Of a DNA stretch of 50,524 nucleotides, positions 15,829 to 24,618 are shown piece after piece (position 1 is the first letter of the stretch; each line of letters begins with the position of its first letter). The notes beneath the pieces were generated by a model, which saw only the letters and a list, made by a program, of their open reading frames with translations, made no database searches and was not told where the DNA came from. The DNA is from G963674685 sp964591275 (GTDB taxonomy: Bacteria; Lernaellota; Lernaellaia; JACKCT01). Location of the stretch: contig CAZQAE010000037.1 in assembly GCA_964591275.1 (NCBI GenBank), positions 1-50,524 on the forward strand, read 5' to 3'. The position numbers were made by a program, and so were the translations under genes.

Positions 15829-16482
15829 CTACTCGTCGTCGTTTTGTTTCGTCATGGGTGTGTCGGGCGCGGGAATGGACCTGAAAAGTCCCAACTCCAA
15901 TTGCGCCACAATGGGCGGCAAAGAAATGATTTCCCGAGCCGTTTTATCTTCTGTTGAAATTTTTCCCTCTGAGCTTTTTGCCACACCTCGCAAAAGACTC
16001 ATGACCTGCGTGATGAATGGATCGGCCAGATGCGTGCCGGAAGCCGGCATTTGTTGCAGTTTCGCAGCGACGCGCTCAAGGTAAACTGTTTCAATATTCC
16101 ACGCGCGCAGCATGTCTTCGGCCTCGTCGGATTTTTCCGGACTGGCGTGGCTGAAAAAAAGCAGACGATCCACCGGAACGAAGCCCAAGTCCAAATGACG
16201 CCTGAAGGCCTTGACGGCCTCATCCGACAGGGCTGCGGGAATGGCCGGTTTCAAGTTTTGCCGTATCACGCTTGGCGTCAAATGAGCCGACGGAAACCAC
16301 CAGGCGCGCAGTATGCCGATGACAGCCTGCGTGATCTTCCCATTCTCGATCCGAAGTCCGGCGATATCGAATCGGTAAGGCTGCGCCTCGCTATTTTTCG
16401 TTGCGCAAAGCACATCGAAAGAAACGAAATAGCCCTGTTCCGCCAAGTGAAACTTGGCCAGTGCGCGACCGATCAAACCCAT
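15829..16482 (-). CDS. Conserved-looking protein of unknown function, 217 aa
   Basis: First gene of the seven-gene minus-strand operon. AGGAGG lies 8 nt before the ATG. It begins MGLIGRALAKFHLAEQGYFV and has an alternating strand/helix N-terminal half (RFDIAGLRIENGKITQAVIG) that faintly recalls a restriction-endonuclease-like fold, then LLFFSHASPEKSDEAEDML and a helical C-terminus. The expected E-x-K of PD-(D/E)xK nucleases is not visible, so no nuclease function is claimed. No signal peptide or membrane segment. Confidence 0.65.
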   Translation of the reverse strand: MGLIGRALAKFHLAEQGYFVSFDVLCATKNSEAQPYRFDIAGLRIENGKITQAVIGILRAWWFPSAHLTPSVIRQNLKPAIPAALSDEAVKAFRRHLDLGFVPVDRLLFFSHASPEKSDEAEDMLRAWNIETVYLERVAAKLQQMPASGTHLADPFITQVMSLLRGVAKSSEGKISTEDKTAREIISLPPIVAQLELGLFRSIPAPDTPMTKQNDDE

Positions 16483-16670
16483 CGGAATCCCCTCCTATGA
16501 CCCTACTTTATCGTTTGTGCACAAGCGCGGTCAACAAAGGCAAAAAAGTCATCGAATATATTTTCATGGTAATATGACTCGTGCGCATAAAAGTAGTCCT
16601 TTACTTTCAGGACTTCTCGCTCTAGAGTTCGCCGCTTGAATCGCCGGATGGCGGCAAAAGAAAGAACACA

Positions 16671-18752
16671 ATGGGTATAAAAAAGACAAGAAACATTGGC
16701 ATTGCAGCCCACATCGACGCGGGCAAAACAACGGTCACCGAACGCATCCTGTTTTATACAGGCGTCAATCGCGCCATCGGCGAGGTCCACGACGGCAAGG
16801 CCACGATGGATTTCATGAAACAGGAACAGGAACGCGGCATCACCATTGCCTCCGCGGCCATCACCTGCGAGTGGAACTCCCATAAGATCAACATCATCGA
16901 CACGCCCGGGCATGTGGATTTCACCATCGAAGTCGAGCGCTCCATGCGCGTGCTCGACGGAATCATCGCGGTGTTCTGCGCGGTGGGCGGAGTGGAAGCG
17001 CAAAGTGAAACGGTCTGGTCGCAGGCGGACAGGTATAAGGTTCCCAGAATCGCTTTCGTCAACAAAATGGACCGACCCGGCGCGGACTTCGCCGACGTCG
17101 TCAGCCAGCTTGATGAAAGACTGAGCGCCGGAGCGACTCCTTTTCAGATCCCCATGGGCGCGGGTGAGGATTTCAGGGGCGTCATCGACTTGATTGCCAT
17201 GAAGGCCATCACTTTCAAGGACAATATTCCTTCCATAAGCGAAATACCTGATGAGTTTGCGAAAGAAGCCGCCCAATGGCGAAACTCCATGCTGGAGCAC
17301 CTGTCCGAGTTTGATGATGAGATCGCTGAAATATATCTGGATGGCAACCCCGTTCCGGAAGAAATGATCCGCTCTGTCGCGAGATTCTGCGTCCTGCGCT
17401 CCTTATTCACTCCCGTATTTTGCGGCGCGGCCTATAAGAACATCGGCATCCAGCTTCTGCTCAATGCCGTCATCGAATTTTTGCCCAGTCCTCTCAACAG
17501 GGGCGCAACCGTCGGACACGGCATTGATGATCCCGAGGTCACGCACACCCGTCATCCCACAACTTCCAGCCCTTTTTCAGCTCTGGCATTCAAGGTCATC
17601 AACGACCCATACGTTGGACAGCAGACATTCGTCCGCACTTATTCCGGCCTTCTCAAAGCCGGCGATACATTGATGAATTCGAATACGAACAGAAAGGTGC
17701 GCGTCAGCCGCATTCTGAGAATCCACGCCAAGGACCGAAAAGAAATGCAGGAGGTCGGTCCCGGCGACATCGTCGCCTTGATAGGCCTCAAGGACACGTA
17801 CACCGGGCATACTCTTTGTTCTCGTGAGCACCCGCTACTGCTTGAATCGGTGCGAGTGCCGCTTCCGGTCATCAGCGTCAAGGTCGGCACAGAGTCCCAG
17901 AAAGAGCAGGAAAAGCTTCTTTCCTCCCTGCGGAAGATGGCTTTTGAAGATCCCTCTTTTACGATCCGGCAGGTGGATCGCGTTAATGAAACCGTCATTG
18001 CGGGCATGGGCGAACTCCATCTCGAGATCATCGTTGATCGCTTGAAAACCGAATTTGGGGTCATTGCGCAAGTCAGCCAACCCTCCGTGGAATATCGGGA
18101 GACGATTTCCATAGAACTGCATCATGATTATAAGTTCTCAAAGCAAACCGGCGGCAAGGGGCAATTCGCGCACACGATCATGCTCATCGAGCCGAATCCC
18201 GGCGGCGGATTCGAGTTCATCAACGCGGTCAAGGGTGGTGCCATTCCCACCGAGTATATCCCGGCGGTAAAAAAGGGAATACAAGACGCTATCAGCAAAG
18301 GCATTCTGGCTGACTACCAGGTTGTGGACATAAAGGTGACGCTTCTCGATGGGACCGCGCACACGGTGGACAGTTCGGAAATGTCTTTCAGGACCTGCGG
18401 GAGCAGGTGCTTCAAAGAGGCTTTCCAAAGAGCGGCGCCGCGCCTGCTCGAACCGATGATGACCTTGGAAATCGCCACGCCGGATGAACACATCGGCGAC
18501 ATTGTCGGCGACCTGAATCGCAGAAGAGGCAAGATATTGAGTATGCGCCGTTACCGAAAAGGCAGCCAGAAAATCAGCGGCGAAGCTCCGCTCATGGAAT
18601 TGTTCGGATATGCGACAACCATACGCTCCCTCTCATCCGGACGCGCTAACTATTCCATGGAACTCAAGGAATACTCCCCGCTTCCACAGGCTCTGCAGGA
18701 AAAAACTCTGGCCGAAGCGCATGAGAGAATGAAGGAATCCGGGAAAAGCTAG
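16671..18752 (+). CDS. fusA: Translation elongation factor G
   Basis: 693-aa ribosomal translocase GTPase. All G motifs are present: G1 AHIDAGKTT, switch I QERGITIASAA, G3 DTPGHVDF, G4 NKMD and a G5 element GAAYKNIGIQ. Domains II-V follow with FKVINDPYVGQQTFVRTYSG, GMGELHLEIIVDRL and the C-terminal region GDLNRRRGKILSMRR. Length fits bacterial EF-G. It stands alone, not beside rpsL/rpsG/tuf, so it may be an EF-G paralogue rather than the housekeeping copy. The 188-bp upstream region is shared with the divergent seven-gene operon. Upstream of the ATG only AAAGAAAG resembles a ribosome binding site. Confidence 0.95.
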   Translation: MGIKKTRNIGIAAHIDAGKTTVTERILFYTGVNRAIGEVHDGKATMDFMKQEQERGITIASAAITCEWNSHKINIIDTPGHVDFTIEVERSMRVLDGIIAVFCAVGGVEAQSETVWSQADRYKVPRIAFVNKMDRPGADFADVVSQLDERLSAGATPFQIPMGAGEDFRGVIDLIAMKAITFKDNIPSISEIPDEFAKEAAQWRNSMLEHLSEFDDEIAEIYLDGNPVPEEMIRSVARFCVLRSLFTPVFCGAAYKNIGIQLLLNAVIEFLPSPLNRGATVGHGIDDPEVTHTRHPTTSSPFSALAFKVINDPYVGQQTFVRTYSGLLKAGDTLMNSNTNRKVRVSRILRIHAKDRKEMQEVGPGDIVALIGLKDTYTGHTLCSREHPLLLESVRVPLPVISVKVGTESQKEQEKLLSSLRKMAFEDPSFTIRQVDRVNETVIAGMGELHLEIIVDRLKTEFGVIAQVSQPSVEYRETISIELHHDYKFSKQTGGKGQFAHTIMLIEPNPGGGFEFINAVKGGAIPTEYIPAVKKGIQDAISKGILADYQVVDIKVTLLDGTAHTVDSSEMSFRTCGSRCFKEAFQRAAPRLLEPMMTLEIATPDEHIGDIVGDLNRRRGKILSMRRYRKGSQKISGEAPLMELFGYATTIRSLSSGRANYSMELKEYSPLPQALQEKTLAEAHERMKESGKS

Positions 18753-18821
18753 AGGGAAACCGCTAGATTTACGAGCGCGCCCTACCGGTTGAACTCCTAC
18801 AGATCAACCGATAGTATACGT

Positions 18822-19763
18822 ATGCGGCTCGGCTTCCCGCAAAGGAAACTCAACAAAATACTCCAGCGAGGTCAGGCTTTGAAAGCAACATTTGATATTG
18901 ATCCAACACTTCTGGACAACGCCGGTGAATTTACAAACAGTTTTTTTAGTCGATTCAAACTGCGCCATGCGCCACAACCGCTTTGTCTCAGTGAAAAGAT
19001 TTCCAAAAACTATCTTTTCCCCACGCTATATGGCGATGTCACCTGCGCTATGGCTGTGTTCATGTGCTCATATGAAAAAGCCGAAAAGTTGATGCTTCAC
19101 CCTGCGATTAAGCCCGTCAAGATGCCGCTGGGTCGCGCCCTGGTCGCATTTTCGTGTTACGAATACAAGAAGGTGCTGGGTGTTGCGCCCTATAACGAAA
19201 TCGCCATGACCATACCGATCATGGTCGATCCCGGAATCAACGTACCGCTGCTGCCGATGATCGCGCCGATATTCAAAAACTTTGGCTACTACGTTTTCTC
19301 GATGCCCGTAACGTCGCAGGAAAACAATATCCGTGGTCATAAAATATGGGGACTGCCCAAGGTCGTTCAAGAGATAGACATCCACGAAGATGGCAACGAA
19401 TGCGTCACAAAGGCAAATGCCAAGACCGGCAAAACGTATTTTGAATTACGCGTCCCCATGACGGGTAAGCCAACGAACTTTGATGTTTCCTCAAACCTTT
19501 ACACAAGGTTGGGAGATGACTTTCTGCAAAGCGAAACGAATTTCAAAGCCGTTTTCAATGTTGTTAAACACCCGCAACTTCTATGGAAGAAAAATGCCGT
19601 TGCGGATCGTACCTATTTAAAGATTGGAGATTCGCGCGAAGGCCACGTGTTGCGCGAACTCGAAATTGAGCCCAGGCCTTTTCAAACGCGCTTTGCTAAA
19701 AATATGTCGAGTTGCTTCGACCTTCCTAACCCTACTTTCCAATCACCCATCGAATTCAAGTAA
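18822..19763 (+). CDS. Acetoacetate decarboxylase family protein
   Basis: About 313 aa, ADC-like fold. The diagnostic segment NNIRGHKIWGLPKVVQEIDI matches the family's G-R-E-x-W-G-F/Y-P-K pattern, and the preceding YNEIAMTIPIMV is also typical. In true acetoacetate decarboxylase a Lys forms the Schiff base; Lys in the LPKVV region is at the equivalent place of the pattern, but I cannot align it with certainty. It may decarboxylate or hydrolyse/aldolise a beta-keto acid. Start chosen at ATG 18822; a TTG at 18789 is possible. Followed after 16 bp by the ketopantoate-reductase-like gene. Confidence 0.75.
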   Translation: MRLGFPQRKLNKILQRGQALKATFDIDPTLLDNAGEFTNSFFSRFKLRHAPQPLCLSEKISKNYLFPTLYGDVTCAMAVFMCSYEKAEKLMLHPAIKPVKMPLGRALVAFSCYEYKKVLGVAPYNEIAMTIPIMVDPGINVPLLPMIAPIFKNFGYYVFSMPVTSQENNIRGHKIWGLPKVVQEIDIHEDGNECVTKANAKTGKTYFELRVPMTGKPTNFDVSSNLYTRLGDDFLQSETNFKAVFNVVKHPQLLWKKNAVADRTYLKIGDSREGHVLRELEIEPRPFQTRFAKNMSSCFDLPNPTFQSPIEFK

Positions 19764-19779
19764 GTGCCCGGAGCACGCA

Positions 19780-20886
19780 ATGCCACTTATTCAGAACGCA
19801 AGGAAATTCCTTTCATCCGTTGACCCACTCGGATTTATCCCTGTGAAAAGAAGCAATCCGAACCCGGAATTGAAAATCGTATTCCTCGGTGCGGGTGTCG
19901 TCGGCGGTTCCGTGGGTGCCTGGGTGGCTCAGAATTACAACCATGCATATTTCCTGGACCAGGGCGAGGTCGCCAAAGCACTGAAAACCAAGGGCATCAC
20001 GACCTATCTGGGCGACAAACCCGACGAGAAGACAAACGTCCAGGTCAACGTGATAGACAAGCTTGAAGAGACGGCTGACGCAGACGTCGTCGTGATCGGC
20101 GTCAAGAATTACAGCCTTGAGGCTGTTGCGAAAATGGTCAGAAAGAAAATGGGGGACCGGCCCATAATCGTGGCCATGCAAAATGGACTCGATAACCAGC
20201 GAATACTACCGAAGTATTTTTCCAAGGTGATTTACTGCGTGGTCAGCTATAACGCCTGGATAGACGAATCCGGCCACATCGGCTACCAGAAAAAAGGACC
20301 ACTGCATTTCGGCACATTGCAAAACGAACTCATGACCGAAATGGAAGATATCACAGCGATCTTCAACCTGGGCGTCGAAACGCACATCACACATCAAATC
20401 GCCGATGCCGCGCATTGTAAACTCGTTATCAACCTCACCAACTCCCTGACGACCCTCATCGGAATGGGTTTTCGACCAATTTCCGATAGCGCTCTCTTCC
20501 AAAAGCTTCTGACGAACCTGACATGGGAAGGCGTAAAGATTATTAAAGCCGCGGGGTTCAAAGAAGTTAGCCTCGGCGGAATGCCGCCGTGGGCGCTCCT
20601 TTGGAGCGGCGCCATGCTTCCGAGAACACTGACCAAAAGAATGTTTGAACGCAATGTGAAGAAGATGGTCATCTCCAGCATGGCTCAGGATCTCATTCAG
20701 CGTGGTGGCAAGGATTCGGAACTTGAATCGATCAACGGGTATATTCTTGGCCTGGCCGAAAAACACAATGTTCCCGCTCCATACAACAAAGCCGTCTATG
20801 AATTGGCTAAACAGGAATTCCCTAAACCAAAATTCGAAACTCTGGATGTCGCCAAAGTTTGGGAGTATGTGAAGAGTCGGTTGTAA
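19780..20886 (+). CDS. Ketopantoate reductase family (ApbA/PanE-like) dehydrogenase
   Basis: 368-aa NADPH-dependent oxidoreductase. The start at 19780 has GGAG 7 nt upstream and lies just after the stop of the preceding gene. The Rossmann fingerprint is KIVFLGAGVVGGSVGAW, followed by VVIGVKNYSLEAVAKMV and VAMQNGLDN, the ApbA N-terminal signature; the helical C-terminal domain carries KLVINLTNSLTTLIGMG. It has about 35 extra N-terminal residues compared with PanE (about 300 aa). Family members reduce 2-ketopantoate or related keto acids. Pairing with an ADC-like protein suggests a short keto-acid pathway instead of coenzyme A synthesis, since no panB/C/D is near. Confidence 0.85.
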   Translation: MPLIQNARKFLSSVDPLGFIPVKRSNPNPELKIVFLGAGVVGGSVGAWVAQNYNHAYFLDQGEVAKALKTKGITTYLGDKPDEKTNVQVNVIDKLEETADADVVVIGVKNYSLEAVAKMVRKKMGDRPIIVAMQNGLDNQRILPKYFSKVIYCVVSYNAWIDESGHIGYQKKGPLHFGTLQNELMTEMEDITAIFNLGVETHITHQIADAAHCKLVINLTNSLTTLIGMGFRPISDSALFQKLLTNLTWEGVKIIKAAGFKEVSLGGMPPWALLWSGAMLPRTLTKRMFERNVKKMVISSMAQDLIQRGGKDSELESINGYILGLAEKHNVPAPYNKAVYELAKQEFPKPKFETLDVAKVWEYVKSRL

Positions 20887-20986
20887 ATGAATTGATTTTC
20901 CCAATAGGCATAACTGCCCACGGGAGCTTCGGGAATCAGCGAGCCAGAGGATTTGTAGAAGCCAACGCTTCAATAGATTTAACGAC

Positions 20987-21088
20987 TCAGCAAGCGCAGC
21001 TGTCGTCGTCATCGCCGCATGCGGCGATCAAAAAGGCCGTCATCAAAAACGCGATCAACAAAAGCCGAAAAGATTCTGTGCTTTTCAT
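20987..21088 (-). CDS. Mini-lipoprotein, 33 aa
   Basis: A 33-residue frame starting with ATG at 21088, 1 nt after the stop of the frameshifted gene upstream, with GGAGGG 7 nt before the ATG. The peptide begins MKSTESFRLLLIAFL, has one hydrophobic helix ending in the lipobox LIAAC (Cys24), and ends GDDDDSCAC. If processed, the mature lipopeptide would be ten residues (C-G-D-D-D-D-S-C-A-C) with two further cysteines. The combination of good ribosome binding site, signal sequence and lipobox makes chance unlikely. The tetra-Asp recalls the acidic linkers of the other lipoproteins here, so it could also be a truncated remnant of one. Function unknown. Confidence 0.6.
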   Translation of the reverse strand: MKSTESFRLLLIAFLMTAFLIAACGDDDDSCAC

Positions 21089-21089
21089 C

Positions 21090-21859
21090 CTACCACCCTC
21101 CGCATCCGAAGGTTTTACCGTCCGCATCATCGCCCTCGCCCGAACCGCTCTCGTCATCGTCCTCGCCGTTGACTGACACCAGGTTGCGGCTGCCGGGGTT
21201 ATCTTTTCCGCTTTCGCCCGATGGAGTGGCTAAAACAACCGCGTTTTGCTCGGAGCGGTTTCCGTTGGCGTCGAACGCCTTCATCCAGATGTTGTGCTTC
21301 TGCCCCAGAGTCAACCCGTAAATGACCGCCGAGGTCGTTCCTGCTTCCACGCTACCCCGCCGAAGAACTCGTCGCCGTCGTAGATTCCATACCAGACGTC
21401 GTATCCGGCCAGGTCCGCGTCATCAGGCTCAGTCCAGGTGAGCCGGATCGACTCGACCTGCCCTTCGACATCCAACCCGGTCGGCGGGTCCAACGGTATT
21501 TCGTCGAGCGTGCCGAGGATTTTTTCGGCCACCTTTCGCCGCCAGTCGAGCAGCTTGTCCCAGTCGTGCTCCCACAAGTAGGTCTTTGGCGCGACCTGCC
21601 GCATCACGTCATCCACCCAGGCTTTTTCGCCCCGGCCGTCGAGGATTATGAAGTACTCGTAATCCTCTTTCCCTGGGCGCGAAGCTCCTCGTAAACCTCC
21701 GGATAAGGGGCGCCAGGGCATGAAGTCTCTAGACAGGGGCTCGTCAGGGCACCAGATGTCGATGTCCGGCCCGAGCTCCTCCACGTACTGCTCGGTGATA
21801 AAGGACTGAAGGTCCGAGTCGACCTGATGGATCAGTTCAGCCCCCGTTAAGTGATGCAT
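21090..21859 (-). pseudogene. Frameshifted gene with fibronectin type III domain
   Basis: A once continuous frame now broken. From ATG 21859 (MHHLTGAELIHQVD) it reads a helical region (FITEQYVEELGPDIDIWCPD), DYEYFIILDGRGEKAWVDDV, then an FN3 domain (PPTGLDVEGQVESIRLTW, ADLAGYDVWYGIYDGDEFFGG). In a GGGG run near 21353 the frame must gain one base to continue as SVEAGTTSAVIYGLTLGQ, the last FN3 strands, then an acidic tail ending FGCGGW at the TAG 21090-21092. Between about 21675 and 21720 a neighbouring frame reads YPEVYEELRAQGK, which fits better than the in-frame residues, pointing to two further compensating indels. No signal peptide seen. Either a decayed gene or local sequence errors. Confidence 0.65.
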
Positions 21860-23936
21860 ATTCTTCTTTTCCCGCCTCGTCGGTTGGTGCGTCTCTCGCC
21901 TCATCTTCAAGGCTTTCGAGCAAGACCGTTGCGAGGTCCTTTACTTTCATCGAATCTTCCAGGCCCATTTCTTTTACCGAGTCATCCAACATTTGCATGC
22001 AATAGGCGCAAGCGGTGACGATGGTGTCCGCCTTCGCGTCTCTCGCTTGGCCAACGCGCCGATTGTTGAGGCGTTCTCCCTTGATGTTGTCGAACCAGTA
22101 ATTTCCGCCCCCGCCGCCGCAGCAAAGACTCATGGCCGCGTGGTTCTTCATCTCAACGACCTCGGACCCGGGAATCGCCTTCAGCACCTCCCGGGGGGAA
22201 TCGTAGATCTTCTGGTATCGCCCGAGATAGCAGGGATCGTGATAGACGATCCGGTTCTTTTCACCCTTTATGGGAGAGAGTTTCCCGCTCCAGAGCATCT
22301 CGTGCAGGAACTCGCTGTGATGAACAACGTTGTAGTGACCGCCGAACTGCGGGTACTCGTTCTTCAGGACGTTGTAACAGTGCGGGCAGGAAACCATCAA
22401 CACGCGGAACTCACGCTTGTTGATGTCCTCGATCTGCTGCTTCGCGATCGTCTGGAAGAGGTGCTCCTGCCCAATGAGGCGCGCGGGATCGCCGCAGCAG
22501 CGCTCGTCGGCGCCGAGCACGCCAAACTCGATCCCGCAACGCTTCAGCAGCGTGCAAAGGTCATTGGCGATCCTCTGCTTTGTGGGATCGAAGGTCGTGC
22601 AGCATCCGACCCAGTAAATCACGTCACACTTCTCTCCCGGGCCCACCACCCGTACATCCAGATTCTTGATCCAATCGATGCGGTTTTCCTCCGGGCCGAA
22701 GGGATTGCCCTGTGTTTCGAGCAGGCGCATGGCGCGGGCCGCGTCGGCGGGCATGCGTCCCTGCATCACCACCTCGTTGCGGCGGATGTTGATGATGGTG
22801 TCCACGTGCTCGATCATGGCGGGACAGACCTCCATGCACGCCATGCATGTACGGCAGTACCAAAGATAATCCTCGTCGAAGGCATTGCCAACGACGACCG
22901 TTGAGCCGCTGCCGCCGCCAGGGTTCGCATCCTTTCCGTTTGCCTTGCCGTCGTCCTTGTGAACCAGGACCTTCAGGGAAGCGATGAATTCCTTCGGGGA
23001 GAACGGCTGATTCGCCTGCGTGGCGGGACAGACGTCTTCACAGCGACCACAGGAAATGCACGCGTCGAAACTGAGAAGCTCCTTCCAGGTAAAGTCCGCC
23101 GTGCGCTCCGTGCCGACGTTGAAGCTCTCCTCGTCAAAATCCGAGCCCTCCATCATGGCGTCGATGTCTTCCCGCTTTAGAGTCCCGGGCGATTCCAGCT
23201 TGGGGAAAAACACGTTCGTGGGCAGAGAAATCAGATGCACGAACTTCGTGTAGGGAATGGTGGCGATCCAGCCCATCGCGAGGACGGTGTGCGTCCACCA
23301 GAGGATAGAATGGGCGGTCTTACCGCCTTGCGCGCCCATGCCTGGAAGGAGAACGCTCAGGGCTGTGCCCACCGGCGACACCCATTTGTAAGGGTCGCCG
23401 GCGACGGCGATGCGCTGGCCCTCAACGAGAAAACCCGTCAGAACCATCAGTGACAGTAAAATCAAGGCCCAGGCGTCGTCGAAAACATTCTCCAGGTAGG
23501 AAGGACGATTGACGTAACGCCGCCACGCCGCCATACCCACGCCGACAAGAATCAGTAGTCCGGCGACCTCCGAGCCAAACGAAAGAAACACATAGAGTGG
23601 GCCCTTAAACAGCGAGGTGCCGAAGTCGCAATCCAGGGCGAGAATACTCGTGGTGACAACCAGCATAATGAAGGAGTAGAAAATCAGGCTGTGGAAAACG
23701 CCTGGCCAGGCCTCCTGCCTCGTTCGGCGCTGCAGAAAAATTTCCTTGAGCATGACAAGGAAACGCCTACCGAAATCGGACCAGCGTTCCTCGGCTGACT
23801 TCCCGCGACGCCAAAAAGATATCTTTCTCCAGATACCGTAAGAGAAAATCGACACGGCGATAAGGGCCAGAAGATACATCACCCAGGCGTGGGAGATGTT
23901 CCACATGATCTCGCGGTTCGCTTCAAGTAATTGCAT
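21837..23936 (-). CDS. Membrane-bound (Fe-S) oxidoreductase, HdrD/GlpC type
   Basis: 699-aa fusion. Residues 1-240 contain about five or six transmembrane helices resembling the NarI/DsrM haem b subunit (VFHSLIFYSFIMLVV, HSILWWTHTVLAMGW). Next comes a 4Fe-4S dicluster domain (CISCGRCEDVCPATQ and CRTCMACMEVCPAMI), then two CCG cysteine-rich domains of heterodisulfide-reductase subunit D (WVGCCTTFD...DERCCGDPARL; YHDPCYLGR...SLCCGGGGGN). It should pass electrons between the quinone pool and a soluble partner, often an electron-transfer flavoprotein in related bacteria; no etf genes are in the window. Overlaps the downstream frameshifted gene by 23 bp. Confidence 0.92.
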   Translation of the reverse strand: MQLLEANREIMWNISHAWVMYLLALIAVSIFSYGIWRKISFWRRGKSAEERWSDFGRRFLVMLKEIFLQRRTRQEAWPGVFHSLIFYSFIMLVVTTSILALDCDFGTSLFKGPLYVFLSFGSEVAGLLILVGVGMAAWRRYVNRPSYLENVFDDAWALILLSLMVLTGFLVEGQRIAVAGDPYKWVSPVGTALSVLLPGMGAQGGKTAHSILWWTHTVLAMGWIATIPYTKFVHLISLPTNVFFPKLESPGTLKREDIDAMMEGSDFDEESFNVGTERTADFTWKELLSFDACISCGRCEDVCPATQANQPFSPKEFIASLKVLVHKDDGKANGKDANPGGGSGSTVVVGNAFDEDYLWYCRTCMACMEVCPAMIEHVDTIINIRRNEVVMQGRMPADAARAMRLLETQGNPFGPEENRIDWIKNLDVRVVGPGEKCDVIYWVGCCTTFDPTKQRIANDLCTLLKRCGIEFGVLGADERCCGDPARLIGQEHLFQTIAKQQIEDINKREFRVLMVSCPHCYNVLKNEYPQFGGHYNVVHHSEFLHEMLWSGKLSPIKGEKNRIVYHDPCYLGRYQKIYDSPREVLKAIPGSEVVEMKNHAAMSLCCGGGGGNYWFDNIKGERLNNRRVGQARDAKADTIVTACAYCMQMLDDSVKEMGLEDSMKVKDLATVLLESLEDEARDAPTDEAGKEEYASLNGG

Positions 23937-24092
23937 TATTTTCTCTTTCTTTCCTGCGGATGAAGCTGGGAGATGGCCCCATGCTTTTCCGCTTTCATAA
24001 ATGAGAAGCAGGGGGCGCGTACCGCATCTCCCTTGAGACTCTCGTAAAACAGAGGCATTCGCGCTCTTTCCCGCCTCCTATTGCATGTACGT

Positions 24093-24560
24093 CTATGAGG
24101 AATAAATTCCGGGAAACTCCGCCGACCTTCGCATACCGACAGTTTTTTCTTCCCGCGATGCGCGCAGCCGCTTCGTAAGGGGCGAAAGGCGCAACTCCGG
24201 ATTAAAGTGACTTCGGGTCATCTGGGAAATGAGGTCCCATCGGATGCTTGCCGCCTGAAGCTTCAGGCCCATGCGATCAAGCTCCCAATACAGGCGCTTC
24301 AACTCGGACCAACGCATGGAAAAGCAGGCCACCCGTTCGACGAGAACAAAGTCGCAGTCGCCGATATAGGAAAGGATCTCGTAAACGCCGGAGCGGCCCA
24401 AGGGAGCCTCCGAACACATTTTATCCTCGATCCACTGAATGATCTCGATGCCGTTCTCCCTCGCGAATCGCTCGATTCGCTCCTTTTGAAGTTCTTTGGC
24501 GATGACGCCCTTCACCGGGCAAATCAGGTTGTCCGCGACGTAGGCGATTGCGGTTTTCAT
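24093..24560 (-). CDS. Serine-recombinase-fold protein lacking catalytic residues (copy B)
   Basis: About 155 aa, paralogue of the next gene upstream. Start chosen at MKTAIAYVADN because the paralogue begins identically (MKKAIAYVSD) and AAGGAC precedes it. The pattern is that of a resolvase N-terminal domain (AIAYV at strand 1, ELQKERIERFARENGIEII, CDFVLVERVACFS), but the catalytic Arg/Ser of the Y-x-R-x-S motif are Ala and Asn, and the D-R-x-x-R motif reads ERVACFSM. There is no DNA-binding C-terminal domain; the tail has the shared motif WDLISQMTR. Probably a non-catalytic regulator or partner. Same transcript as copy A, from the sigma-54 promoter. Confidence 0.75.
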   Translation of the reverse strand: MKTAIAYVADNLICPVKGVIAKELQKERIERFARENGIEIIQWIEDKMCSEAPLGRSGVYEILSYIGDCDFVLVERVACFSMRWSELKRLYWELDRMGLKLQAASIRWDLISQMTRSHFNPELRLSPLTKRLRASREEKTVGMRRSAEFPGIYSS

Positions 24561-24618
24561 GTCTTCGTCCTTTCCAGCAGAGAGCACCTTGTTCGACTTC
24601 TTAACCCCATGCTCCATC

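Noticed and set aside
15829..16482. Restriction-endonuclease-like nuclease
   Set aside because: A faint fold resemblance only; no catalytic D...(D/E)xK set is visible.
21993..22904. 303-codon plus-strand frame opposite the Hdr-type gene
   Set aside because: Antisense shadow of GC-rich coding DNA; the minus-strand protein has clear cluster motifs.
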